A stretch of 64,000 nt of DNA from CAZSWR01 sp964610885. GTDB lineage: Bacteria > Bacteroidota > Ignavibacteria > Kapaibacteriales > UBA2268. The stretch covers positions 62,001 to 126,000 of the forward strand of contig CAZSWR010000001.1 of NCBI GenBank assembly GCA_964610885.1, read 5' to 3'. This document shows, in pieces, positions 44,433 to 53,756 of the stretch. The position numbers and the translations under genes are program-made. The notes beneath the pieces were generated by a model. That model had not been told where the DNA came from and did not search any database. It saw only the letters and a program-made list of their open reading frames with translations. The stretch's first letter is position 1; each line of letters begins with the position of its first letter.

Positions 44433-44470
44433 CAACGAAGCCTGCCCCCAATCGAGGACAGGCTTCGTTG
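44433..44470. terminator. Bidirectional terminator between the ABC-F and TonB receptor genes
   Basis: A perfect 12-base stem CAACGAAGCCTG (44433-44444) / CAGGCTTCGTTG (44459-44470) with a 14-base loop lies between two convergent stop codons (44397 and 44490). T tracts on both sides are weak, but the position fits termination from either direction. Confidence 0.65.
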
Positions 44471-44489
44471 CAATTGTTTGCTAATCGGC

Positions 44490-47400
44490 TTAGAGATTCA
44501 CTCTGATGCCGAGCTGCATCTGCCAGCGGGAAGCAACGTCGCTGTATTGGTAGATGTTTGTGTATTTCGGATTGAAATTGATTTTGATCGGGCCAGAAGC
44601 ATTGTTTTTGGTGCCCACGTAAGTAAGCATCGTAACAGAGTTGTAGCTAATGTATTCGATGCGGCCCCAATCGGAATTGAGCCAATTGAGGAAATTGACG
44701 AAATCGAGAGTGATTTCGACAGTTTTCTTATCGAAAAGCGGAACGATTTGCGAAAGCCTTAAATCGAACTGGTTGCGCCATTTCGCGCGGAAAGCATTGC
44801 GAGGGGCAACTTTTCCGCGGTAGTCTTCGATGCCTTCGATTTGCTTGATGTACTCCTCGAAAGAGGCCCAAACCTGCTCTTTTGTCGTACCGTTTGCGAG
44901 TTGAGTTTTGTCCAGGAGAAGCTCGACTTTCGGATCGTTTGGCCCGGTTGGGATATAACATAAATCGTTGTTCGTGCCGTATTCTGCGTTGTCGTTGTTC
45001 GCATTTCCATAGTACACCAACGAATACGGGCTGCCGGAACGGCCTTCGTAGAGCAGTCCAATCGTGGTTGCGAACCCATTTGCATAATTCAATCTGTACG
45101 AAGCGTTGGCCAGGATTCTGTGAGGAATATCATAATCCGATACTGCAAGTTCGGGATTGTTCGGATCCAACGAATAATTGTACTGCCAGCTGGAGATTGC
45201 GCGGCTGGACGAAGCATTGCTATTGATGTCCTTGGCGTGGCTGTATGTATATGAAAGATTGCACGAGAGGCCCGGAAGCAAGCCTTGCCCGAATTGTTTC
45301 TGAAGTTGGAAGGTCAAACTGTTTTGGAAGCCTTCGCTGGTGTTGGTCATCAGGATGACGCGATTGAATCGTGAAGAAACCGGAGTGTTACCATAAACCG
45401 GCCTGCCATCGATACGAAAAACTTGGTTGCCAGCGGTATCCTTCTGGTATTGGAGGTTAATATTTTTGTAAAGGACATCGTTCACGGTCTTGCCAAGTAT
45501 TCCTTCAACGGTGAAAACGAATCCCTGAGGCAATTGGACATCAACGGCGGCATTTGCGCGGAAAAGCTGAGGCATTTTGAAATCGGGGTCTGTGATAGCG
45601 ATTTCGCTTTTGAGAGCGCCGACGATCGGCTGATTATATGGATCAGGATTAAATGCGGGAGCGTCCTGGCCGGATACTTCGATGGCGGCAATTTCCATTC
45701 CATTGTTGGAGTATTGGTTCGAAATCCATACGCCGGGAGTACGGCCGGAGAACAGGCCGATTCCGCCGCGGAGTTGGATTTTCTTATCGCCAAACATGTC
45801 GTAGTTGACGCCCACACGAGGCGAGATTGCAACCGGATTCGGCAGTTTGTCCGTGGAATAGCCAGGGAATGCAGCTGCGAATTCGGGATTGAATTTCGGT
45901 TTCTCGGGGAAAGCGAACATATCGACACGGACGCCGGCTGTTAGTTTCAGCCTTGTATTGACGACCATTTCGTCTTGGGCATAGAATCCCAATTGCAAGT
46001 ATGAGAATTTGCAATGGGGCATTAAATCATTCGAATCGAGCGAGTATGTGTGTTTGTAGCTGCTGGGCGTGCCGGCTGCCAATGCTTCGATATTCGAGAA
46101 AGAGTACGTCCCGAAATAGTCCTGAAGGTACAAGTTATCGAATGAAATGAATTGGTTCGATGTTCCGACTGTAAATGTGTGATTGTTCCAAAAGTAACTA
46201 AGGTTATCGGTAAATTCCACAATCCTTTGGTCCAAAGTATTTGCTTGCGAGTAGTTTTCAATACCGGCATAGACCTTGCCCGAACCCGAAGTGGGATAAA
46301 GACTCACCGACGGGAACGGATCGCCCTGAATGTCTCGTTTGTCGCTGATTGCGGTGAAGGCCAAACGCGCTTCGTTGGCGAAAAGGTTAGAATAAAGAGT
46401 GTTCAATTGCAACACGGTCTGGTTCTGCATACTTCTGTACATGTATTCTGCACCATCGAACGTGAAACTCGTCGCCGAACGGGACACACCGGACGAACGC
46501 GAACCATTAACGAAATTGTGCCTCAGCGTAAGTCGGTTTTCGTCGTTAAGGTTCATATCAAAGCGCAAGAACAGTTTAACGTCCTTCGTATAGGCAGTGT
46601 ATCCGCCGTACCCACCGGGATTGTAGTTGTATTTTGTAACAAAAATATCTTTAATCTGTTGCATCGTCTCCTTCGAGACGGGAAACTCGTTGGTAAAATC
46701 TTCGCCAATCAGTCCGGCATCGGGCGATTGGTTGCGGTTTTTCATTTCTGCGCTGGCGAAGAAGAAAAGTTTATCTTTAATGATGGGGCCACCGAATCGG
46801 CCGCCGAGTTGGTATTCGTCGAAATCGGGATATTTGTTGTGTTTGCCGCTCGAATCGGGTTTCGGATTCAATCCCATGAACGTCTGGTTGCGTCCGAAGA
46901 AGAAGATTGACCCTTTGTATTTGTTGGATCCGCCGCGAGTAATAGCATTGATCAGTCCGCCGGTGAATCCGCCCTGGCGGACGTCGAACGGGGCGATGTT
47001 CACTTGGAATTCCTCGATAGCGTCCAGCGAGATAGGCTCTGCGCCGGCCATACCGCCGGGGGTTCCGGTTTGCGAGAGTCCGAAGGCATCGCTCATCACG
47101 GCGCCATCCACTTGGATATTGTTATATTTCGCATTGCGGCCGCCGACGTTCGAACCGTCGCCCGTTGATGACGTGATGAGCGGCGAGAGTCGAGTGTAGT
47201 CGTGGATGCTTCGGCTGATTGTGGGCAAAGCATCGATTTCCTGCGAGGTTACGTTTTGGCTGGCGCCGGTTCGCGAGCTGTTCATAATCTCGTTTCTTTC
47301 GGCCTCCACCACGATTCCTTTGGATTGTACCGCAGTTTCCTCCATATTAACTTCGAGGGTGAACTCTTGGTCGAGCTTCAGATAAATCTCCTCGAATACT

Positions 47401-47672
47401 TGTTTCTTTTGGCCGAGCATCGATACCGTAACGGTATATGGGCCGCCAGTGCGGAGTCCGACCAAATTGAAGCGGCCGGATTTGTTGGTCTTTTGGCCGG
47501 ATTTTGTCCCGGTTGGTTCGTGGACGGCAACGACCGAAGCGCTCATAATCGGCTGGCCTTTCGCGTCGAGTACGACACCAGTTATCTTTGCAGTGGTTGC
47601 GCCCTGAGCCAATGCAATAGCTTGCGCACATACGAAGACAAACATGATCAGAAGAAAGTACTTCTTTTGCAT
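44490..47672 (-). CDS. TonB-dependent receptor, Oar-like, with carboxypeptidase-regulatory domain
   Basis: 1060 residues. Signal peptide (1-22), then a carboxypeptidase-regulatory-like domain (about 26-115; GVVLDAKGQPIMSASVVAVH, GRFNLVGLRTGGPYTVTVS), a plug domain (about 130-245; TISRSIHDYTRLSPL, NIQVDGAVMSDAFG) and an outer-membrane beta-barrel to residue 1060. VRQGGFTGGLINAITRGGSN (about 232-251) and RRGGIGLFSGR-like LRGGIGLFSGRTPGVWISNQ are characteristic of Oar-type proteins, which take up or export large substrates. No SusD partner is adjacent. AAGGTTAT precedes the ATG. Substrate unknown. Opposite-strand frames inside it are shadows. Confidence 0.92.
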   Translation of the reverse strand: MQKKYFLLIMFVFVCAQAIALAQGATTAKITGVVLDAKGQPIMSASVVAVHEPTGTKSGQKTNKSGRFNLVGLRTGGPYTVTVSMLGQKKQVFEEIYLKLDQEFTLEVNMEETAVQSKGIVVEAERNEIMNSSRTGASQNVTSQEIDALPTISRSIHDYTRLSPLITSSTGDGSNVGGRNAKYNNIQVDGAVMSDAFGLSQTGTPGGMAGAEPISLDAIEEFQVNIAPFDVRQGGFTGGLINAITRGGSNKYKGSIFFFGRNQTFMGLNPKPDSSGKHNKYPDFDEYQLGGRFGGPIIKDKLFFFASAEMKNRNQSPDAGLIGEDFTNEFPVSKETMQQIKDIFVTKYNYNPGGYGGYTAYTKDVKLFLRFDMNLNDENRLTLRHNFVNGSRSSGVSRSATSFTFDGAEYMYRSMQNQTVLQLNTLYSNLFANEARLAFTAISDKRDIQGDPFPSVSLYPTSGSGKVYAGIENYSQANTLDQRIVEFTDNLSYFWNNHTFTVGTSNQFISFDNLYLQDYFGTYSFSNIEALAAGTPSSYKHTYSLDSNDLMPHCKFSYLQLGFYAQDEMVVNTRLKLTAGVRVDMFAFPEKPKFNPEFAAAFPGYSTDKLPNPVAISPRVGVNYDMFGDKKIQLRGGIGLFSGRTPGVWISNQYSNNGMEIAAIEVSGQDAPAFNPDPYNQPIVGALKSEIAITDPDFKMPQLFRANAAVDVQLPQGFVFTVEGILGKTVNDVLYKNINLQYQKDTAGNQVFRIDGRPVYGNTPVSSRFNRVILMTNTSEGFQNSLTFQLQKQFGQGLLPGLSCNLSYTYSHAKDINSNASSSRAISSWQYNYSLDPNNPELAVSDYDIPHRILANASYRLNYANGFATTIGLLYEGRSGSPYSLVYYGNANNDNAEYGTNNDLCYIPTGPNDPKVELLLDKTQLANGTTKEQVWASFEEYIKQIEGIEDYRGKVAPRNAFRAKWRNQFDLRLSQIVPLFDKKTVEITLDFVNFLNWLNSDWGRIEYISYNSVTMLTYVGTKNNASGPIKINFNPKYTNIYQYSDVASRWQMQLGIRVNL

Positions 47673-47717
47673 AATAACCTTAATATTTTATTCAAAATGT
47701 AATAATTCACAATTGAT

Positions 47718-48200
47718 TTATATAGCAACATTCATAGTAACGACTTCGAATGCTTTGCGCAAGTCTGCCGGGTCGATTTCTACGATGAATCCCCTTTTCC
47801 CGCCATTAATGTATATTTTATTGCAATTGAAAATTGATTCCTCAGCGTATATAGGCATCTTTGTTTTCGTACCGAAAGGGCTGGTCCCTCCGAACTGGTA
47901 GCCTGTGAGCTTTTCGGCTTTCTTTTGGTCGCAAGGTGCAATTTTCTTTTGGCCGAGCAATCTTGCCAATTCCTTCGTCGAGACCTCGCGGTCCCCGTGC
48001 ATGAGCACTACCAACCCGCTTGAGCGGTCGTCCTCCATGATAAGCGTTTTGATAACGTTGTGCTCGTCCACGCTAAGTTCCAAAGAGGTCTGGTGCGTCC
48101 CGCCTTTTTCCTGATACTCGTATTGGTGCGCCACGAAATCGATTTTTGCATCGCGCAGTTGCCTTATTGCCGTCGTTATCGGGTAGTCCGGTTTTGCCAT
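47718..48200 (-). CDS. ybaK: YbaK/EbsC-type aminoacyl-tRNA deacylase (Cys-tRNA(Pro) deacylase)
   Basis: 160 residues from the ATG at 48200, matching the usual 155-160; an in-frame ATG at 48224 would add eight. Family blocks: TAIRQLRDAKIDFVAHQYEY, VIKTLIMEDD (catalytic Lys region, VxKTL), GYQFGGTSPFGTKTKMPIYA (GxxxGGxSPxG) and KIYINGGKRGFIVEIDPADL. It hydrolyses Cys misattached to tRNA(Pro). It starts upstream of the TonB receptor on the same strand with a 45-base gap, which may be chance. It is not functionally linked to the tRNA-Cys at 8.4 kb by anything in the sequence. Confidence 0.93.
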   Translation of the reverse strand: MAKPDYPITTAIRQLRDAKIDFVAHQYEYQEKGGTHQTSLELSVDEHNVIKTLIMEDDRSSGLVVLMHGDREVSTKELARLLGQKKIAPCDQKKAEKLTGYQFGGTSPFGTKTKMPIYAEESIFNCNKIYINGGKRGFIVEIDPADLRKAFEVVTMNVAI

Positions 48201-48227
48201 TTTATAACCAATCTCAATATTCATCAA

Positions 48228-48501
48228 AACATACTAAAATAAATAAATATTCCGACATAACCCAAAAAATGGTATCGGCCATAATTAGTTTTTTATCCAC
48301 AGGTTTATGGCACATCGATTGATTGATAATATTTGTTTTTTGTGTGCGATCTTTTCAATACACTGTTTCACTATGAATCAAAGAATAAAATCTTTGCAAT
48401 GTTAATTAATAAATATTTGTTTATAAACATTAGTTTTCATATATTTATTGATTTGTAAAATGTTGAAAATGATGTCAATTTCTTAGTAAAGAATGAAATA
48501 A
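48228..48501. other. AT-rich intergenic region between divergent ybaK and the hybrid kinase
   Basis: About 270 bases, probably holding both promoters. I see no repeat, ORF or strong hairpin and could not place a TAnnTTTG element with confidence. Confidence 0.4.
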
Positions 48502-50148
48502 ATGCTGTCAAATGCCAAAATACTTATCGTCGAAGACCAGGTAATAATAGCCACCAACCTAAAGGTTTTGCTGAAACATCACCAATATGATGTGGTAGGC
48601 ATCGCTGCCAATAGCGATCAAGTTTTCGACTCAATTTCAAAAAATCAACCTGACCTGATACTAATGGATATTTCGCTACCGGGCAAATACGACGGTATCG
48701 AAATAACAAATATCATTCGCGAGAAATATGATATTCCCGTTATCTACCTCACCTCGAGCAAAGATATAGAAATCATCGAAAGGGCAAAGCTGACCGGCGC
48801 CTATTCGTATATAATGAAAGACGCTACGCTCAAGGACCAACTGCCCGTCATGATCGAATTTGTGCTATACAAACACAAAATCGAACTCGACCGCCAAAGG
48901 GAGCGCATCGACATCGTGGAGAGCGAAGAAAAATTCCGCCAAATCGCCACTTCGGCCAAAGATGCCATTTTCTTCATAGACCACGACGGCACTATCTCTT
49001 TTTGGAATAAATCGGCTACAGAGATTTTTGGCTTCACCGAGAAAGAAGTGCTCGGCAAACAGCTCCACGAACTCATCGCGCCGGAGGAATACCGCGACTT
49101 CTACGAACGTGGTTTCTCGTTCAATAATTCCGATGAAAAGATCGACATCTTGGGCAAAACTCTCGAAATGCAGGCCTTCCGCAAGGATGGCAGCATCATC
49201 CCGATCGAAATATCTCTTTCGTCCGTTACGCTGAAGGGCAAACAATGCGCCTGCGGCATCATCCGCGACATTACCCTACGGAAGACAAGCGAAGAGCAGA
49301 TGGAACGCCTCATCGAGGAATTGCAAATCTCGCGCGACGTCATCGAACAGCAAGTCAACGACCTGATTGTGCTGAACGAAAAAATTGCCGACTCCGAAGA
49401 ACAATTGCGCGAAACAAACGCGAGCAAAGACAAATTCTTCTCGATTATCGCCCACGACCTGAAGAATCCATTCCAAGGGCTGCTCGGCTACTCAGAAATT
49501 CTGGCCAAAGACCTGCTCAATATGGATACAGAAGACGTCCAAGAGGTGGCCCACGACCTTCACGAATCGGCCCAGAACCTGTTTAAACTACTCGAAAACT
49601 TGCTCCAATGGAGCCGCATTCAGCGCGGAGTTATTGAGTACAATCCTGACGTGTTCACTCTGCACCAAGTGGCCCAGCTCAACGTTGGACTGGTCAACAG
49701 CAGCGCCGGCCAGAAACGTATCACCATCGAAAACCGTGTCGATCCCGACCTGATGGTTTACGCAGACGTGAATATGATTAACACTATCATTAGAAACTTG
49801 CTCACCAATGCTTGCAAATTCACCGATTTCGACGGCCGCATCGTTCTGACCGGCACTAAGATTTCCGATCAATTCGCAGAGGTCGGCATTATCGACAATG
49901 GCGTCGGCATCAGCAAGGAGAATTGCGACAAACTGTTCAGAATCGATTCGCAACTGACCACGCTCGGCACAGCAAACGAAAAAGGAACCGGTCTCGGGCT
50001 TGTGCTTTGCAAGGAACTAACCGAGAAAAACGGCGGCGAAATCCGAGTGGAAAGCACAATCGGAGAGGGAACGGCGTTCTATTTCACCATTCCCCTACCA
50101 TCGGACAGCCTATATGCCGAATGCGAAGAAGATGAGGAAAGCAACTGA
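48502..50148 (+). CDS. Hybrid sensor: N-terminal receiver, PAS, histidine kinase
   Basis: 548 residues, cytoplasmic (no membrane segment). Receiver (about 5-122) with the acidic pair Glu11/Asp12, phospho-acceptor Asp56 (LILMDIS), Thr/Ser in YLTSSKD and Lys in YIMKDA. PAS domain (about 140-255; ISFWNKSATEIFGFTEKEVL). A helical linker (about 265-305) leads to the HisKA box FFSIIAHDLKNPFQGLLGYS with His318, then HATPase_c: NLLTNACKFT, IDNGVGIS and GTGLGLVLCKELTEKNGG. Receiver-first hybrids take a phosphoryl signal from another kinase and pass it on; the partners are not here. xthA starts 4 bases downstream, so they are probably co-translated. Confidence 0.93.
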   Translation: MLSNAKILIVEDQVIIATNLKVLLKHHQYDVVGIAANSDQVFDSISKNQPDLILMDISLPGKYDGIEITNIIREKYDIPVIYLTSSKDIEIIERAKLTGAYSYIMKDATLKDQLPVMIEFVLYKHKIELDRQRERIDIVESEEKFRQIATSAKDAIFFIDHDGTISFWNKSATEIFGFTEKEVLGKQLHELIAPEEYRDFYERGFSFNNSDEKIDILGKTLEMQAFRKDGSIIPIEISLSSVTLKGKQCACGIIRDITLRKTSEEQMERLIEELQISRDVIEQQVNDLIVLNEKIADSEEQLRETNASKDKFFSIIAHDLKNPFQGLLGYSEILAKDLLNMDTEDVQEVAHDLHESAQNLFKLLENLLQWSRIQRGVIEYNPDVFTLHQVAQLNVGLVNSSAGQKRITIENRVDPDLMVYADVNMINTIIRNLLTNACKFTDFDGRIVLTGTKISDQFAEVGIIDNGVGISKENCDKLFRIDSQLTTLGTANEKGTGLGLVLCKELTEKNGGEIRVESTIGEGTAFYFTIPLPSDSLYAECEEDEESN

Positions 50149-50152
50149 TAAG

Positions 50153-50959
50153 ATGAAAATGATTTCTTGGAATATTAACGGATACCGCGCCGTAACCGGC
50201 CAGAACCCAAGCAAACGATTCGATACGGTTACAAAAGAAAACAAACTGTTTTCGCTAATCGAGCGCGAAATACCTGATATTATTTGCCTACAGGAAACCA
50301 AAGCCGACTTGGAGCAGATCAACGAAGATTTGCGATGCCCCGAGGGCTACCACGCCTATTACCATTCGTGCTCATCGCGCAAGGGCTATAGCGGCGTGGC
50401 AGCGTTTTCGCGTGTTGAACCCCAAAATGTAATCACGTCGATTGGTGAAGAGCGCTTCGACCGCGAGGGCCGAGTGCTGGGCTTGGACTTTGGCGAATAT
50501 ATCGTCTTATCTGTCTATTTTCCTAAGGGCGAGGCCGAATCAGAACGCCTTACGTACAAAATGGAATTCTACGACGAATTCTTCCGTTGGGCAGCGTCGC
50601 TTGTCCAGTCCGGCAAAAAACTCATTATCGGCGGCGATTACAATACCGCACACAACGAAATCGACCTTGCTCGGCCCAAGGAAAACGTCGGCACGTCCGG
50701 CTTCATGCCCGAGGAACGGAAAAAATTAGATTTTATCACGTCCATCGGCTTTGTCGATGCATTCCGCCGCTCCCGGCCAGACTCAGTAGAGTATTCTTGG
50801 TGGAGCAATCGCGGCAGAGCACGCGAAAACAACGTCGGCTGGCGCATTGATTACTTCTTCGTTTCGGGGAATTTCTCGGGCGGCATCGCAGATTGCTACC
50901 ATCTGACCGACCAACTCGGCTCCGACCACTGCCCAGTAGTACTTGAATTCAAGTATTGA
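50153..50959 (+). CDS. xthA: Exodeoxyribonuclease III / AP endonuclease
   Basis: 268 residues from the ATG at 50153, which sits 4 bases after the kinase stop behind a GAGGAAA site. A longer frame from 50114 overlaps the kinase and is unlikely. Endonuclease/exonuclease/phosphatase fold: MISWNINGYRA (Asn), ICLQETKAD (metal Glu), VYFPKGEAESERLTYKMEFY (catalytic Tyr region), IIGGDYNTAHNEIDLARPK (Asp/Asn), SWWSNRGRARENNVGWRIDY and LGSDHCPVVLEF (catalytic His/Asp). It cuts DNA at abasic sites and degrades 3' ends in base excision repair. Confidence 0.96.
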   Translation: MKMISWNINGYRAVTGQNPSKRFDTVTKENKLFSLIEREIPDIICLQETKADLEQINEDLRCPEGYHAYYHSCSSRKGYSGVAAFSRVEPQNVITSIGEERFDREGRVLGLDFGEYIVLSVYFPKGEAESERLTYKMEFYDEFFRWAASLVQSGKKLIIGGDYNTAHNEIDLARPKENVGTSGFMPEERKKLDFITSIGFVDAFRRSRPDSVEYSWWSNRGRARENNVGWRIDYFFVSGNFSGGIADCYHLTDQLGSDHCPVVLEFKY

Positions 50960-51001
50960 TAGCGAAAATCATTTCCATCCCCAAAGCATTACGATAGTGA
51001 T

Positions 51002-51200
51002 GTGAGGGCGAGGTAACCTCGCCCCTACGCCGGATATGTAGTGCGATACACAAGTTTCATTCTTATAGAATGAATTGGGGGAATTGGCTTTGGTGGAGAC
51101 TTTGCGTAATGGTTTTTAGAATACTACGAGAAAAATGACTGAATATTGAAATCTCTATGTTAAATTTCTACCTGTAGGGGCGAGGTTACCTCGCCCTCAC
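51002..51200. repeat. 199-bp element with perfect 27-bp terminal inverted repeats
   Basis: The left arm (51002-51028) begins GTGAGGGCGAGGTAACCTCG and the right arm (51174-51200) is its exact reverse complement over 27 bases. Each arm also contains its own palindrome, GGGCGAGG-TAACCTCGCCC. The 145 bases between are AT-rich with no ORF. The layout matches a REPIN or small MITE. It fills most of the gap between the convergent xthA and priA genes. Confidence 0.85.
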
Positions 51201-51236
51201 TCCCGTTTGAATGAGATCAACATTTCGCCTATAGGT

Positions 51237-53747
51237 TTACATCGCGCCGGAATACGAATCGACATCAATGAAATATTCTTCCGTCGAGCTGGCATATTTC
51301 TCGTTGTATGCCGAAACAGCGTAGTCGAGATAGTGCTTCAGTTTCCTTCCTGATTTGTCATTTTCTTTAATGCTTTTGATCACAATCAAACGGCGATAGT
51401 AGCCACGGAGCATGTATAGCATTGGCGTAATTGGCCCGTAGAAGCGAATGGAACTCTCGGAGCGTGGCAGTAGCGACATCATTTTTGTGCATTTGTCGTG
51501 CACTTTGTCTTCGTCTTTGCCTGTGAACTCGATTAAAACAATCCTCGAGAATGGCGGGTACTGAGCCTTGGCACGGTTCGGAATCTCGCTGTGGTAGAAT
51601 GCTTCGTAATCGCCTGTGATGGCATGGTATATCGCCGGGCTTTCCGGCCGGGAAGTCTGAATAATCACCTCTCCCCTGCTATTGCCACTTCGCCCTGCGC
51701 GCCCGGCCACTTGGGTTAGCAATTGGAAGGTTCGTTCGCCGGCGCGGAAATCCGGCGTAAATAGCTGCAAATCGGCATTCGTTACGCCGACCAGAGTTAC
51801 GCGGGAGAAATCAAGGCCTTTGGCCACCATCTGGGTACCAACCAAAATATCAGTCTTTTCCTCGAAGAAGTCGCTAAGGATTTTCCGGTGGGATCCTTTT
51901 TTCCGCGTTGTATCCAAATCAAGCCGGGCAATTTTCGGGTCCTGCCCCCGAGCGATCAGCTGTTCTGTTAGCTCGTCTTCGATGCGCTCTGTACCGCTAC
52001 CGATTTCTTGAATATTCTTCGAGCCGCAAGCTCCGCAAGACATGTAGGCGTTTTGCGTATGCCCGCAATAATGGCAAGCCAAGGTGCCGGTTGCTTTGTG
52101 GTACGTTAGCGATGTGGAGCAGTTCTTGCATTGAGGGATGTCCCCGCAGTCAGAGCAGATCAGAAACGACGAAAAGCCTCGTCGGTTCTGGAAAATGATT
52201 GTGCCCTCTCCCCTTTCGGTCCTTTCGGAGACAGCTTCGAGCAAATCGACTGAAAATGTGCCGACCACTCGGCCTTCGCGACGTGCTGAAATCATGTCTA
52301 ATGCCTTGATTCGGGGCATTTCAGCATTGTCTGCCCTGTGCATGATCCTAAGCAGTCGATACTTACCCGTCTCGGCATTGCGGAATGTCTCTATCGATGG
52401 AGTGGCCGAACCAAGCACAACGGTTGCCTTTTCTATCTGGCCACGCATCAGCGCGGTGTCGCGGGCATTGTATCGCGGCGCGGGGCTGTCCTGCTTGTAG
52501 GTCGGTTCGTGTTCTTCGTCAACGATTACCAGCCCAAGGTTTTGCATTGGGGCAAAGACAGCACTACGCGCGCCAATCACAATCCGAGCCTCGCCGGTGG
52601 AGATTTCGTAAAATGCTTTGGTTCGCTCGCCGGGCGACATTCGGCTGTGCAGCACTGCCACGCGCTCGTGGAAAGCATTGCGGAAACGATCGATAAGCTG
52701 TGGCGTTAGAGAAATCTCCGGTACCAGCACCAATGCGCTTTTCCCGTCGGCGAGTGTGCTTCGTATTGAATGCAAATAGACCAAGGTCTTGCCGCTACCA
52801 GTAACGCCAAAGAGCAGATACGGGGAAAATTGCCCGCTTCTGACAGCTTCGGCAATCTGTTCGTAGGCCTCGCGCTGTTCCTTCGTCAGCCGCAGTTCGA
52901 TTTCGTTCCTTTTCGATAGTCTGAATCCTTCGTCTTCGGTGCTTTCCGAATAGACTTTCTCGGCGGCTAAGTACCCGTCGGCAGCCAATTGTTTAAGCAT
53001 CTGCGGCTTGATTCCCGCGGCTTCGCCTATGTCGTTCGGCAGAATGAGTTTCGGCCCGAATCCGGCCACGTCCGCAAAAGCAGAAAGAGCCTTTGCCCTT
53101 TTCGGATACTTTTTCGCAAGTTCGAAACTTGCAATTTCAATTGAGTTTTCGTTCAGGTATTCGTCCGAAAGCCTGTATGCAGTGATTTTCCTGGCGTCTT
53201 GTAGGCCTTCGACGGAAGTGTCCAACTCGGCCAAGCCGTCTGTTTCCAAGTATGAAAGAATCAAGGCGACAGAATCGATCCTCAGTCTGGATTCGAGGAA
53301 TTTCGAGCTGAGCCATGTGCCCGATTCAATTAATGCCTCCAGAAGTGCTGCCCTTTTCGGCGCTCGGAGTTTCAAAGCTCGAAGTTCGTCGTTGGTGATT
53401 TCTCTCGCCACGCGCGCCCGCAGTACGCTTTTGGCCGAAAGCGAAGATGGAATCACCGCCCGAAGCGCTTCGCCCCACGAACAGAAATAGTAATCGGCTA
53501 TCCATTTCGTCAGTTGGAGCATTTCGGGGCTTATGATTGCACGTGTGTCGAGCAATTCGGTAATGCTTTTCAGAGATTTGAGGTCGGTATGCTCCGGTTC
53601 CTCCACGATAACGCCGGTAAGTGTGCGGCGCCCAAAGCTGACCAAGGCCCGGCGGCCGGCCAAACTCTCTCCGACGTTCGCATTTGCTTTGTATGTAAAG
53701 AGTTGCCGGACAGGAATTGGAAGGGCGATATTTACCAATCTGTCCAT
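51237..53747 (-). CDS. priA: Primosomal protein N' (replication restart helicase)
   Basis: 836 residues. N-terminal 3'-DNA-binding domain (1-100; NIALPIPVRQLFTY), winged helix (about 110-180), then the superfamily 2 helicase: Walker A LLFGVTGSGKT (about 315-325), DEEHEPTYKQDSPAPRYNAR (DEEH box, about 405-424), LGSATPSIET. The zinc module has the expected Cys pairs: CSDCGDIPQCKNC and CHYCGHTQNAYMSCGACG (about 530-575). Then GTERIEDELTE, GTQMVAKGLDFSRVTLVGV and QVAGRAGRS. It reloads DnaB at stalled forks. It follows the thioredoxin-like gene by 9 bases, so it ends the DUF3078-thioredoxin-priA unit. Confidence 0.96.
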   Translation of the reverse strand: MDRLVNIALPIPVRQLFTYKANANVGESLAGRRALVSFGRRTLTGVIVEEPEHTDLKSLKSITELLDTRAIISPEMLQLTKWIADYYFCSWGEALRAVIPSSLSAKSVLRARVAREITNDELRALKLRAPKRAALLEALIESGTWLSSKFLESRLRIDSVALILSYLETDGLAELDTSVEGLQDARKITAYRLSDEYLNENSIEIASFELAKKYPKRAKALSAFADVAGFGPKLILPNDIGEAAGIKPQMLKQLAADGYLAAEKVYSESTEDEGFRLSKRNEIELRLTKEQREAYEQIAEAVRSGQFSPYLLFGVTGSGKTLVYLHSIRSTLADGKSALVLVPEISLTPQLIDRFRNAFHERVAVLHSRMSPGERTKAFYEISTGEARIVIGARSAVFAPMQNLGLVIVDEEHEPTYKQDSPAPRYNARDTALMRGQIEKATVVLGSATPSIETFRNAETGKYRLLRIMHRADNAEMPRIKALDMISARREGRVVGTFSVDLLEAVSERTERGEGTIIFQNRRGFSSFLICSDCGDIPQCKNCSTSLTYHKATGTLACHYCGHTQNAYMSCGACGSKNIQEIGSGTERIEDELTEQLIARGQDPKIARLDLDTTRKKGSHRKILSDFFEEKTDILVGTQMVAKGLDFSRVTLVGVTNADLQLFTPDFRAGERTFQLLTQVAGRAGRSGNSRGEVIIQTSRPESPAIYHAITGDYEAFYHSEIPNRAKAQYPPFSRIVLIEFTGKDEDKVHDKCTKMMSLLPRSESSIRFYGPITPMLYMLRGYYRRLIVIKSIKENDKSGRKLKHYLDYAVSAYNEKYASSTEEYFIDVDSYSGAM

Positions 53748-53756
53748 TCGTTCGGC

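Noticed and set aside
46152..46910. 252-codon plus ORF inside the TonB receptor
   Set aside because: Antisense shadow of a gene with strong plug and barrel features; no family resemblance.
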